A stretch of DNA of 64,000 nt, from positions 15,047-79,046 of the forward strand of contig CABSEG010000006.1 in NCBI GenBank assembly GCA_902476645.1. The letters run 5' to 3'. The notes beneath the pieces were generated by a model. It did not search any database and had not been told where the DNA came from. It saw only the letters and a list, made by a program, of their open reading frames with translations. Of the stretch, positions 19,501 through 26,776 are shown in pieces. Within the stretch, counting starts at the first letter, position 1; each line of letters begins with the position of its first letter. A program made the translations under genes and the position numbers. This DNA comes from an uncultured Lachnospiraceae bacterium (lineage in GTDB: Bacteria; Bacillota; Clostridia; Lachnospirales; Lachnospiraceae).

Positions 19501-19914
19501 AGAGGCCTCGTGATGAAAGGAAACAAAGCTGCTTTAAGCGCAGTAATGGAAAAGGCACAGGAAACCTTAAACGCTGCGGAGCACTATATTCCCTCCAGCA
19601 TCCTTGAACTTGAGGGAGCTCTTTCACAGGCCCGGACAGTATATAATGACGAGGATGCCTCTCAGGCAGAAGTCAATGCGGCAACCGAAGCTCTGACAAA
19701 CGTACTGGCAGCTGCCCGTCTGAAAGGTGATGTGAATGGAGATAACGTGGTGAACACAAATGATTCCACCTTACTGCTGCGCTACAATGCAGAGCTGGAT
19801 ACTCTGGATGCACAGCAGCAAAGCGGCGCTGATGTAAATGGAGATGGTATCGCAGATACCAAGGATGCGGTATTGATTCTGAAATACTCCTCTGAAAAAA
19901 TCTCCGCCTTTTAA
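13543..19914 (+). CDS. secreted multidomain GH2 glycosidase with FIVAR repeats and dockerin
   Basis: 2123 residues from ATG 13543 (AAAGGAGG six bases upstream). An in-frame ATG at 13474 is less likely because its AAGGAGGG abuts it. Signal peptide: KKSIALFMGMAVALTSTGL, cut near VQAA. GH2 sugar-binding, Ig and TIM-barrel domains cover about 45-680. Acid/base is E507 in STGNEIDD and nucleophile E587 in FGSETAS. Then come DUF4982 (about 685-750), a GH2 C5-like domain (about 770-880), several Big_4-like domains (900-1115 and 1280-1350), an NPCBM-like module (about 1130-1265), further carbohydrate-binding-like domains, a Listeria-Bacteroides repeat (about 1530-1600), four FIVAR repeats (about 1790-2060) and a type I dockerin (about 2060-2123, with DVNGDNVVNTND and DVNGDGIADTKD). 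Beta-galactosidase-type activity is likely; the exact glycan is unknown. Confidence 0.92.
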   Translation: MRIKKQVMKKSIALFMGMAVALTSTGLDPVLVQAAQKEPVASIQQAPRRESKTVQLSQRKMSFNDGWKFKLVNKYDINDDSVQAEAPEYDDSGWDGVELPHDWSIYLDFENENGVRPNQGGLAGGVGWYRKSFTLSDDFQDKSISIQFDGVQMISQVWVNGHTFDDWKQYLGYITFSYDITDYLHFDGQENVIAVKVQNSNNNSRWYSGAGIYRNVWLVATDKIHVADNGVYVTTPLEKIVDSTGESYGKYEEITDPAKAGVDIQTEISNDADETADNLTLKSTVYDKQGDVVSTQTEHVEIPAGQTETVEQTVDVEDPKLWSTDSPNLYWVRTEVISDGEIIDQTDTRFGIRYIALDSDTGFYLNGVNTKLNGVCEHSDLGALGMEVYQAAIDRRIRTLKSFGCNAIRTSHNPVSPEFIEACDRLGILVFEEAFDQWLHTKNSDDYHNYFNKASDGETVVFNKTSDNSRIEVYREDLVSNAERDIKAMVDRDKNSPAVFAWSTGNEIDDAIYAHGMDTLKMLTGWIKEIDTTRPVAACPPTWYGYSAWGQQEQHLAAAEFSGFNYGHGWYAGAHERYPEMVIFGSETASAFYERGNYTVGGQREPSEYPLAWNFSSATYSIENTRPAYVAGEFVWTGHDYLGEPTPKGWPSKSSYFGIVDMAGFEKDAFYLYRSVWTDIPTVHILPQNWNYSAGEEVPVYIYTNAKSVELFLNGRSLGVRNFDKETASPVYIHWSNNVEFEAGELKAVAYDAEDATGNVIATDVVNTAEEAQSVELAADRAYIKNDGRDLVYVEATVEDSAGNMVPDADNLITFQVEGGEIVAVDNGNSQDLNPFRGVNYRNAFNGKALVIVKATEGSTEDIKITATAQSDRGLLSSNEVTVGSVAELPGDGTDTPEVLMPQVTIGQGTAVDSMLPETIDTLYSNGVIEQAVITSWNLENLNTNEPGTYTVSGMAEGLDEEFQCEITVKEIAKVQDVNITTITGVEPALPRFVTIEYADETVGAAAVKWDEISDDLYAQAGTFDVTGKIGPELSVTAHVTVKEVKSIEEISVDTLLGQMPSLPSSVEVTFTDNTTEEMGVSWVISQEDVASAGVAKITGNLMGSLQTTATVNVQYVVYATDLEWSQTEGTVVADQSVGGNQLKARVEQGGPPTSYDRGIGTLADSQVVYDIAGKGYERFQSYISLGFDYGQGALGAVVFKVYLDDETEPAYESPVMTHATRNILVDVDVSSASKVRLVTEVGIPEGGEAYEEAYNLADWCDAKFLTDNLAVQEALPDENFFYYTELGEIPTLFDTVDVRIDEEHTASFHVEWPEFTPDMFNKASYQELEGRVTGVKDTTVKAKVIVDYDNAMLDPSVLDAIGTYQISEIFDYVPTPDAKVDIDAMEDIHEKSTLLYDWTSNLLIENCTTKDYGFHYGVYPDPNNANPEYLIVRAPAIQSFRVRGTVGSGGNVNQSFTFYTSSDGQNWTEFTNYEKTADTSWGAWPSRFYTGKDLPMGTNYLKIAFPAGNTWQFNLNEVHINGGEVSQEGTNTVGLNANGGTLPEGTSNRITVEEGAAIGELPVPARNRYTFKGWFTQAEGGEKITPAYVPEASMILYAQWEKIPVEQEETVVYFVDSGASQFSQAGQDFVEEWADTIRNTNPDQAYDAESGWGYTNDKDDLEVNGSGDAYSTIRNFKGGHNGLTMTYQFALEAGTYDVITGFCDPWSAYANGDRHAKITVADTDQQILATEEDYEITANRETVTLENVKVAADGNITVNLTPLVHNPDNLDSCDMLISFIVIIKKPEPSPMTDLGSWIQFMENLPMKEYTAESWAALQAAIAQAKEVESNADATREQIDQAIANLVAAFGNLEYGVQKQHLQAAIDAARAILDTASDYEEESLTTLKSIMEAAQALLDHSAATQEEVNQMASDMIDAIVQIIKNADLTSLEELLAAVESLDGNKYTSASFQVLEDAVSAAREVLDNSDRTESDLSEAYKQISAAIRGLVMKGNKAALSAVMEKAQETLNAAEHYIPSSILELEGALSQARTVYNDEDASQAEVNAATEALTNVLAAARLKGDVNGDNVVNTNDSTLLLRYNAELDTLDAQQQSGADVNGDGIADTKDAVLILKYSSEKISAF

Positions 19915-19925
19915 AGCATGAAAGC

Positions 19926-19963
19926 AGGGTGCAGTACAACCTTTCATGATTGTACTGCACCCT
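19926..19963 (+). terminator. terminator of the dockerin GH2 gene
   Basis: A 14-bp perfect stem AGGGTGCAGTACAA / TTGTACTGCACCCT with a 10-base loop, 12 bases after the stop. The T run is short (CTTTATG). Confidence 0.7.
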
Positions 19964-20012
19964 CTTTATGCAAAACATCTATATATCCGAAATCAAAAAC
20001 GAAGCTGTGTCT

Positions 20013-20675
20013 TCAATACCATCTTTTACAATTGCGGTGCCTGCATCTTCTCCGATGCATCTCCTGCAGCAGCAGTACCTGAACCATATCCCCCAGCCAA
20101 TTCTTTCTGGGCGGCCGTCGTTTCCTGTCCACATTCATCGTAAATACCTCTTCTGCCTCCTGTTCCTGAGGCAGGTCAAACTGATCCTGTACTTTATCAT
20201 AGATATCATTTATGATTTTCAGCAGCATGACTCTGTCCGGCTGCTCCTCAAACATGACGCTGCCATCGTACTCCATCTTATCGCATTCTTCTTCCACATA
20301 CTGCATGATTTTTTTCGCCGCATCCGGATACATCTCTTTCAAGCGCTGCATATCCCGTTCATACTCCTGCTCATCCTGATAAATACTCGGGACATTTGAA
20401 AATCCATATGCCTGATAGTAGGGCAGCGGCTGTTGATCCTGAGGCATATTTCTCCTTTGCATATACGTGGGGACCCTTGGCTGCATACCGCCGGGCATAG
20501 GCGGCTGAATGGAATTTCCCCATGAGTTTTGTCCTGTATAAGGTAAAGGTGCCCCATAAGAGGGCATAGTTCCCTGTTCCGGCATGCCAGCAGGAATATC
20601 CTGTCCGCAGGAACCCGAAGTATTCTGCATTCCCATACAATAGGGGCATCTCCAATAGGGGGGCTGATAATTCAT
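20013..20675 (-). CDS. small hydrophilic protein, unknown function
   Basis: 220 residues, no signal peptide or membrane helix. The N-terminal 95 residues are rich in Pro, Gln, Tyr, Met and Gly with a CPYCMG pair. The middle (about 100-165, MYPDAAKKIMQYVEEECDKM and FEEQPDRVMLLKIINDIYDKV) is a folded-looking helical domain. The C-terminus is very basic with a CRHRNC ending. The composition recalls spore coat or spore-associated proteins of Clostridia, but I recognise no named family, so this is only a suggestion. GAGG lies 10 bases before the ATG. It follows ywmB in the same direction, 61 bases downstream. Confidence 0.7.
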   Translation of the reverse strand: MNYQPPYWRCPYCMGMQNTSGSCGQDIPAGMPEQGTMPSYGAPLPYTGQNSWGNSIQPPMPGGMQPRVPTYMQRRNMPQDQQPLPYYQAYGFSNVPSIYQDEQEYERDMQRLKEMYPDAAKKIMQYVEEECDKMEYDGSVMFEEQPDRVMLLKIINDIYDKVQDQFDLPQEQEAEEVFTMNVDRKRRPPRKNWLGDMVQVLLLQEMHRRRCRHRNCKRWY

Positions 20676-20736
20676 AGACTTGTTTCCTCAAAGTTTCTCC
20701 CTTTACTATATGCAAAAACCACAAATTTGCCTATCT

Positions 20737-21471
20737 TCAATAGTCCAGCCCAATCACCGGAATAGCCATATAGACGTAGGTCTTATCTTCCAGTTCCTGA
20801 TAATACATGGCAAGGTTGATGTTTACTTTCTTACGCTCCTGATACTCATACTCTTTTACATAAGACGTGTAGCCATAAATCGTGTAAAGCTGCATATCCC
20901 GGTTCTCGGAAACTACTTTGGCTTCTAACTCCTGAAAAAGACCATCCGCAATCTGATTCCTCTCTTCTAATGTGAGATTTCCATCGTAACAGCCTATTAC
21001 ATTGGCGGAGCTTTTGCTCTCCTCCATATCGTCATTCAAAATCTCCTGAAGCTTTTGTCTGTATGCCAGTGCGTTTTCCACAGAGCCTTTCATGGATATA
21101 TTAGCAATCAAATATTGTTTTGGCTCCTCCCCCAGGGATGTGATCAGACGCAACGTGGTAGTAGCGCCTTTGGCCTCTTTTACCAGTTTGCTCTCTTCCC
21201 TGGTCTTTTCGTATTTTCTCACCACCTCAACGGGATCTCCGATACCTAAAGATGCGGCCGCCTGCCTTAAGTACGCTTCCCGTTCCTCCAATTCCAGAAA
21301 ATCTTTTTTGTATACCCCGTAGTATTCCACCACGCTCTCTTGCTGCTTCGTACCTACCTGAGCAAAAACCTGTACGATTTTATCCTCACGGGTATCACTG
21401 CCGTGTACCAGTTGCTGAATCCCCGCCAAGAGCCATAAAGCTGCTAAAATAAAGATTCCCAGTTTTTTCAT
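20737..21471 (-). CDS. ywmB: YwmB-family exported protein
   Basis: 244 residues with a signal peptide or anchor (MKKLGIFILAALWLLAGI) and the YwmB/DUF1779 layout: EYYGVYKKDFLELEEREAYLRQAAASLGI, then TTTLRLITSLG, an ANVIGCYDGNLTLEERNQIADGLFQELEAKVV core and a closing IYGYTSYVKEYEYQERKKVNINLAMYY. The fold was described as TATA-binding-protein-like in B. subtilis YwmB; its role is unknown. In B. subtilis ywmB also lies just downstream of the F-ATPase operon, so this neighbourhood is conserved and supports the call. GGAGG lies 9 bases before the ATG, and 82 bases separate it from atpC. Confidence 0.88.
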   Translation of the reverse strand: MKKLGIFILAALWLLAGIQQLVHGSDTREDKIVQVFAQVGTKQQESVVEYYGVYKKDFLELEEREAYLRQAAASLGIGDPVEVVRKYEKTREESKLVKEAKGATTTLRLITSLGEEPKQYLIANISMKGSVENALAYRQKLQEILNDDMEESKSSANVIGCYDGNLTLEERNQIADGLFQELEAKVVSENRDMQLYTIYGYTSYVKEYEYQERKKVNINLAMYYQELEDKTYVYMAIPVIGLDY

Positions 21472-21553
21472 ACGAAAATCCCTCCATTCGATATCTGAGT
21501 ATGTCCGAGTGGAAGGATTTTATACGAACCGTTAAGGCTCTTGTTTGATATAT

Positions 21554-21832
21554 TTAGGCATTGCCCCCAGACCACCAGGCTTTTTCCGTCAATATGGTGA
21601 CTTTCTCCTTTAAGATCAGAATCAGCCCCTCCTGGAGGGATACCTCCTTTTGATTCGTCTGCTCTGTAATTGTCGCTTTCCCCGGCCGTACAATGGCAGT
21701 CAGCGGAACATGGTCTTTATAAACGCCCATCTCTCCCTCCGAAGTAGTCAGCTCCACCATTCTGGCTTGCCCTTGGTAAAAAACCTGATCCGGTGTTATG
21801 ATTTCCAGTTCAAACAGCTTGTCCTGTTCCAT
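21554..21832 (-). CDS. atpC: F1F0-ATPase epsilon subunit, beta-sandwich only
   Basis: 92 residues. The N-terminal beta-sandwich is complete (FELEIITPDQVFYQGQARMV, SEGEMGVYKDHVPLTAIVRPG). It joins the rotor to gamma and the c ring. The usual epsilon subunit has about 130-140 residues and ends in a two-helix domain that can brake ATP hydrolysis. Here the chain ends at TEKAWWSGGNA with a TAA, and I see no continuation in the other frames before ywmB. It therefore lacks the regulatory helices. AGGGGTGAG lies upstream of the ATG, and it follows atpD after four bases. It is the last gene of the operon. Confidence 0.92.
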   Translation of the reverse strand: MEQDKLFELEIITPDQVFYQGQARMVELTTSEGEMGVYKDHVPLTAIVRPGKATITEQTNQKEVSLQEGLILILKEKVTILTEKAWWSGGNA

Positions 21833-21836
21833 GCAC

Positions 21837-23234
21837 TCACCCCTGTTTTGACCGCGCGATCACATCATCAATCCCGCCTGCATTCAAAAAGCAGCTCTCC
21901 GGGATTTCATCGCAGTTTCCTTCCAGGATTTCCTGAAATCCCCGGATGGTTTCCCCAATTGGCACATACCTTCCCTCAATTCCCGAAAACTGCGTAGCCA
22001 CATAAAAGGGCTGGGACAAAAACCTTTGAACCTTCCTGGCCCTGCTTACAATAAGCTTTTCTTCCTCAGACAGCTCATCCATACCCAGGATCGCAATGAT
22101 ATCCTGAAGCTCTTTATATTTTTGCAAAATTTGCTGTACTCCCCTGGCTACAGCGTAATGTTCCTTTCCCACCACGCTGGGGCTTAAGATACGGGAGGTA
22201 GATTCCAGAGGATCCACTGCCGGATAGATTCCCAACTCCACAATGGACCTGGATAAAACCGTAGTGGCGTCCAGATGGGCAAAGGTGGTGGCAGGCGCCG
22301 GATCGGTCAAATCATCCGCAGGCACGTAAACCGCCTGAACAGAAGTAATAGAACCCGTTTTCGTGGAAGTAATACGCTCTTGAAGAGCGCCCATCTCGGT
22401 TTGCAGCGTGGGCTGATAGCCCACCGCAGAGGGCATCCTTCCAAGCAAGGCTGACACTTCAGAACCTGCCTGGGTAAAACGGAAAATATTATCAATAAAC
22501 AGGAGAACATCCTTGCCTCCCTGGTCCCGAAAGTATTCTGCCATAGTCAATCCGGTCAGCGCCACCCGCATTCTGGCTCCCGGCGGCTCGTTCATCTGGC
22601 CGAAAACCATGGTGGTCTTTTGAATGACGCCGGAATCCTGCATCTCATGGTACAGATCGTTTCCCTCTCTGGTGCGCTCGCCCACACCAGTAAAAACAGA
22701 ATAGCCCCCATGCTCTGTGGCGATATTGCGGATCAGTTCCTGAATCAGCACTGTTTTTCCCACGCCGGCGCCTCCGAAAAGGCCAATCTTTCCCCCTTTC
22801 TGATAGGGGCACAAAAGATCCACCACCTTGATTCCCGTCTCCAGTACCTCCGTAACTGTGGACTGCTCCGAAAAGGCCGGTGCCTTTCTGTGTATGGGAA
22901 GATATTCCACGTCCTTTGGAGGCTCCTTTTGATCTATAGGTCTGCCGGTCACATCGAACATACGCCCCAGGGTCTGCTCCCCTACCGGTACACAGATGGG
23001 TGACCCGGTGGCCACCGCCTCCATTCCCCGTATCAGGCCATCGGTGGATCCCATGGCAATACAGCGCACCGTATCATCGCCCAAATGCTGGGCTACCTCC
23101 GCTACCAACTCCACGTTTTTTTCCGAGTCTATATGGATGGCTTCGTAGATATGCGGAAGATGGCCGGCTGAAAATTTAATATCCAGTACTGCACCGATGA
23201 TTTGCGTAATCTTGCCTTTTATTCCTTCTTCCAT
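21837..23234 (-). CDS. atpD: F1-ATPase beta subunit
   Basis: 465 residues from ATG 23234, which has AAAGGAACGAAACA before it. An in-frame TTG at 23267 has no ribosome site. Walker A is GGAGVGKT at about residue 150 and Walker B DVLLFIDNIFR; the conserved GERTREGNDL, PGARMRVALTGLTMAEYFRD and TGSITSVQAVYVPADDLTDP blocks are all present. This is the catalytic subunit of ATP synthase, on the cytosolic face of the membrane. The length is normal and no key residue is missing. It follows atpG after 38 bases. Confidence 0.97.
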   Translation of the reverse strand: MEEGIKGKITQIIGAVLDIKFSAGHLPHIYEAIHIDSEKNVELVAEVAQHLGDDTVRCIAMGSTDGLIRGMEAVATGSPICVPVGEQTLGRMFDVTGRPIDQKEPPKDVEYLPIHRKAPAFSEQSTVTEVLETGIKVVDLLCPYQKGGKIGLFGGAGVGKTVLIQELIRNIATEHGGYSVFTGVGERTREGNDLYHEMQDSGVIQKTTMVFGQMNEPPGARMRVALTGLTMAEYFRDQGGKDVLLFIDNIFRFTQAGSEVSALLGRMPSAVGYQPTLQTEMGALQERITSTKTGSITSVQAVYVPADDLTDPAPATTFAHLDATTVLSRSIVELGIYPAVDPLESTSRILSPSVVGKEHYAVARGVQQILQKYKELQDIIAILGMDELSEEEKLIVSRARKVQRFLSQPFYVATQFSGIEGRYVPIGETIRGFQEILEGNCDEIPESCFLNAGGIDDVIARSKQG

Positions 23235-23272
23235 TGTTTCGTTCCTTTCACATAATTTCGATTGCAAAGCTG

Positions 23273-24130
23273 CTAACGGATGGCTTCCGCCCCGGCAATC
23301 ATTTCTGTTAACTCCCGGGTAATGGAACTTTGGCGCGCCCGGTTATACTGCAAAGCCAAATGCTCCATCATTTCCTGCGCATTGCCCGTGGCTGCATCCA
23401 TAGCCTGCATCCTGGCCCCATACTCGCTGGCCTGGGATTGTATCAGGGCTGCGTAGAGCAGACTGGTCACATATCGGGGAATCATCACATCCAAAACTTC
23501 CTCCTCCCCCGGCTCGTAGTTCATAGGTCCGTCTAAACTCCCTTTTCCTAACCCGATCGGATCCCTCTCCACCGGCAGCAGTTTTACCAGCCTGGGCTCC
23601 TGGACCATCGTGTTTTTAAATGCTGTATAAGCCAGATAAATTTCTCCCACCTTTTCAGTTCTAAAGTCTTTCAGCAGCCTGCCCGCCATCTTCTCAGCAT
23701 CTTCAAAGGAAGGATCTGGTACGACTTGGCTGTAATCGGCCACAACCGTATATCCCCTTCGCTCCAAAGACTCTCTTCCCTTCTGCCCCACCACATAAAG
23801 GGCCACGTCCTCTTGGGGAAATCCTGTCTCCATTACCATTCTCGCCACATTTGCATGATAGCCCCCCGCCAGTCCCCGGTCTGAAGTAATCACCAGTACC
23901 GCCTTTGCGGAACCGGCGCCCGCAGTTAAATATGGATGCCGGATGGGGCCGGTTCTGGCCAGAATTGTGGTTACCGTATCATATACCGACTGAAAATAGG
24001 GTCTTAGGCTTTCTGCTCTGCCTCTGGTTTTTTGAAGCTTTACCGTGGATACCAGCTTCATTGCCTTGGTGATTTTCTGAATGCTGGCGATGCTGTCTCT
24101 GCGTCGTTTGATATCTCTCATAGAAGGCAT
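23273..24130 (-). CDS. atpG: F1-ATPase gamma subunit
   Basis: 285 residues with the paired terminal helices of the central shaft: IKRRRDSIASIQKITKAMKLVSTVKLQK at the N-terminus and QEMMEHLALQYNRARQSSITRELTEMIAGAEA at the C-terminus. The Rossmann-like middle contains VLVITSDRGLAGGYHANV. It transmits rotation between the c ring and the catalytic beta subunits. Its ATG follows the atpA stop directly (TAA then ATG), with AAGGAG inside the end of atpA, so translation is probably coupled. Confidence 0.96.
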   Translation of the reverse strand: MPSMRDIKRRRDSIASIQKITKAMKLVSTVKLQKTRGRAESLRPYFQSVYDTVTTILARTGPIRHPYLTAGAGSAKAVLVITSDRGLAGGYHANVARMVMETGFPQEDVALYVVGQKGRESLERRGYTVVADYSQVVPDPSFEDAEKMAGRLLKDFRTEKVGEIYLAYTAFKNTMVQEPRLVKLLPVERDPIGLGKGSLDGPMNYEPGEEEVLDVMIPRYVTSLLYAALIQSQASEYGARMQAMDAATGNAQEMMEHLALQYNRARQSSITRELTEMIAGAEAIR

Positions 24131-25660
24131 TTATGCATCACTCCTTTTTCCCTGTTTCAGGAACCCATCCTTACATTCCAAAATAACCCGGGTCAGCGTC
24201 TCCTGCATTTTGGGGGATAATTCCTTTGTGTCTGCAATCTGCCGAGGGATTTCAGGATATCTTGTTGTCACATATTGAAACAATTCCGTTTCAAATATTG
24301 ACACTTTTTCCGTCTCAATATCCAAAAGCAGCTTTTTGGTGGCCGCAAAGAGAATGATTACCTGATATTCCACAGACATGGGGGCATACTGAGGCTGCTT
24401 TAATACCTCGCGGATTCGTTCACCCTGAGCTAGCTTTACCCTGGTATCCGCATCCAACTCTGATCCAAACTGGGAAAAGGATGCCAGCTCCCGGTACTGG
24501 GCCAGTTCCACACGGATGGGTCCCGCAATCCGTTTCATAGCCGGAATCTGTGCCGCTCCCCCTACACGGGACACGGAGAGTCCTGGATTTACCGCAGGGC
24601 GAAAACCTGCGTGAAACAGTTCCGACTCCAGATAAATCTGACCGTCTGTAATGGAAATAACATTGGTTGGAATATAAGCGGAGACATCTCCGGCCTGGGT
24701 TTCGATAATGGGCAGCGCCGTCAGGGAACCGCCTCCTAATTTTTCCGAAAGCCGGGCCGCCCTCTCCAACAACCTGGAATGCAGATAAAACACATCCCCC
24801 GGATAAGCCTCCCGGCCAGGTGGACGGCGAAGCAACAGCGACAAGGTTCGGTATGCGGCTGCATGTTTGGACAAATCATCATAGACAATTAACACATCCT
24901 CCCCCTTTTCCATCCACTCCTCCCCCATGGCGCATCCCGCATAGGGAGCGATATACTGGAGCGGTGCAGGTTCACTGGCTGGAGAAGCCACTACCGTGGT
25001 ATAATCCATGGCCCCGTTCTCCGTCAGCGTCTTTACAATAGAAGCCACTGTAGAAGATTTTTGTCCGATCGCCACATAGATACACTTTATTCCTTCCTCT
25101 TTCTGATGGAGGATCGCATCCAGGGCAATGGCTGTTTTTCCGGTCTGGCGATCCCCAATGATGAGCTCTCTCTGCCCTCTGCCAATAGGAACCATGGCAT
25201 CGATGGCCTTGATTCCGGTCTGGAGCGGGGTATCCACAGTTTTTCGATCCAAAACCCCCGGAGCCTCCTTCTCAATGTCGCGGTAAGTCTCCGTCTGAAT
25301 GGGTCCTTTCCCATCTATGGGAATTCCCAGGGCATTGACCACTCTGCCCGTCAGGGCATTTCCTGTGGGAACCTTCACAACGGTTCCCGTGGTCTTTACC
25401 GTATCTCCCTCACGAATCATATCCACATCGCTTAGAAGCACAGCACCCACATTGTCTTCCTCCAGATTCATCACCATGCCGTGTACTTCGTTGGGAAATT
25501 CCAAAAGCTCTCCCTGCATGGCTCCATCCAGACCGTGAATCCGCGCAATACCGTCTGCCACTTGGATTACCGTTCCCACGTCGTCCACGGCCAACTGGGA
25601 GGAATAACGCCGTATCTGTTCTTTTATAACAGAACTGATTTCCTCTGGTCTTAATTTCAT
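24131..25660 (-). CDS. atpA: F1-ATPase alpha subunit
   Basis: 509 residues from ATG 25660. An in-frame TTG at 25669 exists, but AAGGTGG is placed for the ATG, which overlaps the atpH stop as ATGA. The P-loop is GDRQTGKT at about residue 170, with GQKSSTVASIVKTL, GRPPGREAYPGDVFYLHSRL and SDGQIYLESELFHAGFRPAVNPG-type blocks (ITDGQIYLES here). It forms the non-catalytic nucleotide-binding half of the alpha3beta3 ring. Normal length and complete. Confidence 0.97.
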   Translation of the reverse strand: MKLRPEEISSVIKEQIRRYSSQLAVDDVGTVIQVADGIARIHGLDGAMQGELLEFPNEVHGMVMNLEEDNVGAVLLSDVDMIREGDTVKTTGTVVKVPTGNALTGRVVNALGIPIDGKGPIQTETYRDIEKEAPGVLDRKTVDTPLQTGIKAIDAMVPIGRGQRELIIGDRQTGKTAIALDAILHQKEEGIKCIYVAIGQKSSTVASIVKTLTENGAMDYTTVVASPASEPAPLQYIAPYAGCAMGEEWMEKGEDVLIVYDDLSKHAAAYRTLSLLLRRPPGREAYPGDVFYLHSRLLERAARLSEKLGGGSLTALPIIETQAGDVSAYIPTNVISITDGQIYLESELFHAGFRPAVNPGLSVSRVGGAAQIPAMKRIAGPIRVELAQYRELASFSQFGSELDADTRVKLAQGERIREVLKQPQYAPMSVEYQVIILFAATKKLLLDIETEKVSIFETELFQYVTTRYPEIPRQIADTKELSPKMQETLTRVILECKDGFLKQGKRSDA

Positions 25661-26232
25661 GGTGCCCAACCACCTTCCTTTTCAAGTTCTGGAGAAATCC
25701 TCATCAGCTGCGCACTCAGGCAAGCCAGCCTGTGCCTGACGCTGGCATCGATTACCCGGTCACCGACCCGGACCACCAGGCCGCCAAGCAAACGTTCATC
25801 CACCTGATAAGTGATTTCCATGGTACGACCCTTTGTCATTGAAAGCAGTTTTTTTTCTATTCTGCCCTTCCAGGTCTGATTAAGAGCTACAGCGGTTATC
25901 ACAATGGCCCTGCTGGCCCCCAGATAATCTCTGCTCCGCTCCAGAAAATCATGAAACATGGAGGGTATCTCCTGAAATCTTCCCTTTTCGACCACCAGGA
26001 GCAAAAATCCTTCCAAGTCTTTTGCAACCCGATCCTTTAAGCATTCCTGTATCAGCCTGACCCGCTCCTTCCTGGATAGCCTGGGGTCACCCATCAAACG
26101 AAAGAGCTCCGGATTCGCCTGGAAAGCTTCTTGTATCAACATGACCTGCTGCTGGTACTCCTGTATCCGTTGTCTTTCCACCGCCAGCTCAAACAGGGCA
26201 TCCCCATATACTTTCGATGCTAACTTTGCCAT
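25657..26232 (-). CDS. atpH: F1F0-ATPase delta subunit (OSCP)
   Basis: 191 residues. The N-terminal helical bundle begins AKLASKVYGDALFELAVE and the C-terminal part has the family block ITYQVDERLLGGLVVRVGDRVIDASVRHRL. It links the peripheral b stalk to the top of F1. The ATG overlaps the last 13 bases of atpF, and its TGA overlaps the atpA ATG. These overlaps favour tight translational coupling across F, H and A. Confidence 0.95.
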   Translation of the reverse strand: MAKLASKVYGDALFELAVERQRIQEYQQQVMLIQEAFQANPELFRLMGDPRLSRKERVRLIQECLKDRVAKDLEGFLLLVVEKGRFQEIPSMFHDFLERSRDYLGASRAIVITAVALNQTWKGRIEKKLLSMTKGRTMEITYQVDERLLGGLVVRVGDRVIDASVRHRLACLSAQLMRISPELEKEGGWAP

Positions 26233-26735
26233 GTCCGGTCACCTATCTCTTTTAACGCATCTTCCAACAACTCATCCTGTATTTTCGCCGTTATTGAAGC
26301 GGCAATTGCTTTCTCAGCCATCAGGGATGCCACCTGTATCATCTCCCTCTTTAGGTCATCCGCAGCACTTTTTCTGTCCTCCTGTATTTGGGCGTTAGCC
26401 CTGGCCACCCGACGATCTGCTTCCCTTTTTGCCTCCGCCAATATCTGCTCCTGGCTGTAAAGAGCCTTTTTGCGGGCATCCTTTAAAAGAATCTGCGCCT
26501 CTTTGTCTGCTTCCCCAAGTCGGTCCTGAAACTGCTTTTTTAAATTCAAAGCGTCTTCTTTCTCCTGTTTGGCCAAATTCAAATCCTCCTGTATATGCTC
26601 CTGACGCTTTTTTAAAAAATCTCGCGCAGGATTAAACAGCAGGTATGACAGGAGCACAAACATAAGAAAAACAGAAAGAGCCAGCAGTACGGTATCATGA
26701 ATGAGCTGTGCATCCAGCTGAAACAATCGCTCCAA
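26220..26735 (-). CDS. atpF: F0-ATPase b subunit
   Basis: 171 residues with one N-terminal membrane helix (TVLLALSVFLMFVLLSYLLF), then FNPARDFLKKRQEHIQEDLN and a long charged coiled coil, the classic b subunit layout. It dimerises as the peripheral stalk that holds F1 against rotation. The start codon is TTG at 26735, set by AGGAGG seven bases upstream; the next ATG lies beyond the membrane helix. A less efficient start codon in the middle of the operon could tune stoichiometry, which is inference. Confidence 0.95.
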   Translation of the reverse strand: MERLFQLDAQLIHDTVLLALSVFLMFVLLSYLLFNPARDFLKKRQEHIQEDLNLAKQEKEDALNLKKQFQDRLGEADKEAQILLKDARKKALYSQEQILAEAKREADRRVARANAQIQEDRKSAADDLKREMIQVASLMAEKAIAASITAKIQDELLEDALKEIGDRTWQS

Positions 26736-26776
26736 AGTGTTTCCTCCTCTCCGCGTTTTCCCACTTCCGGTATGAT

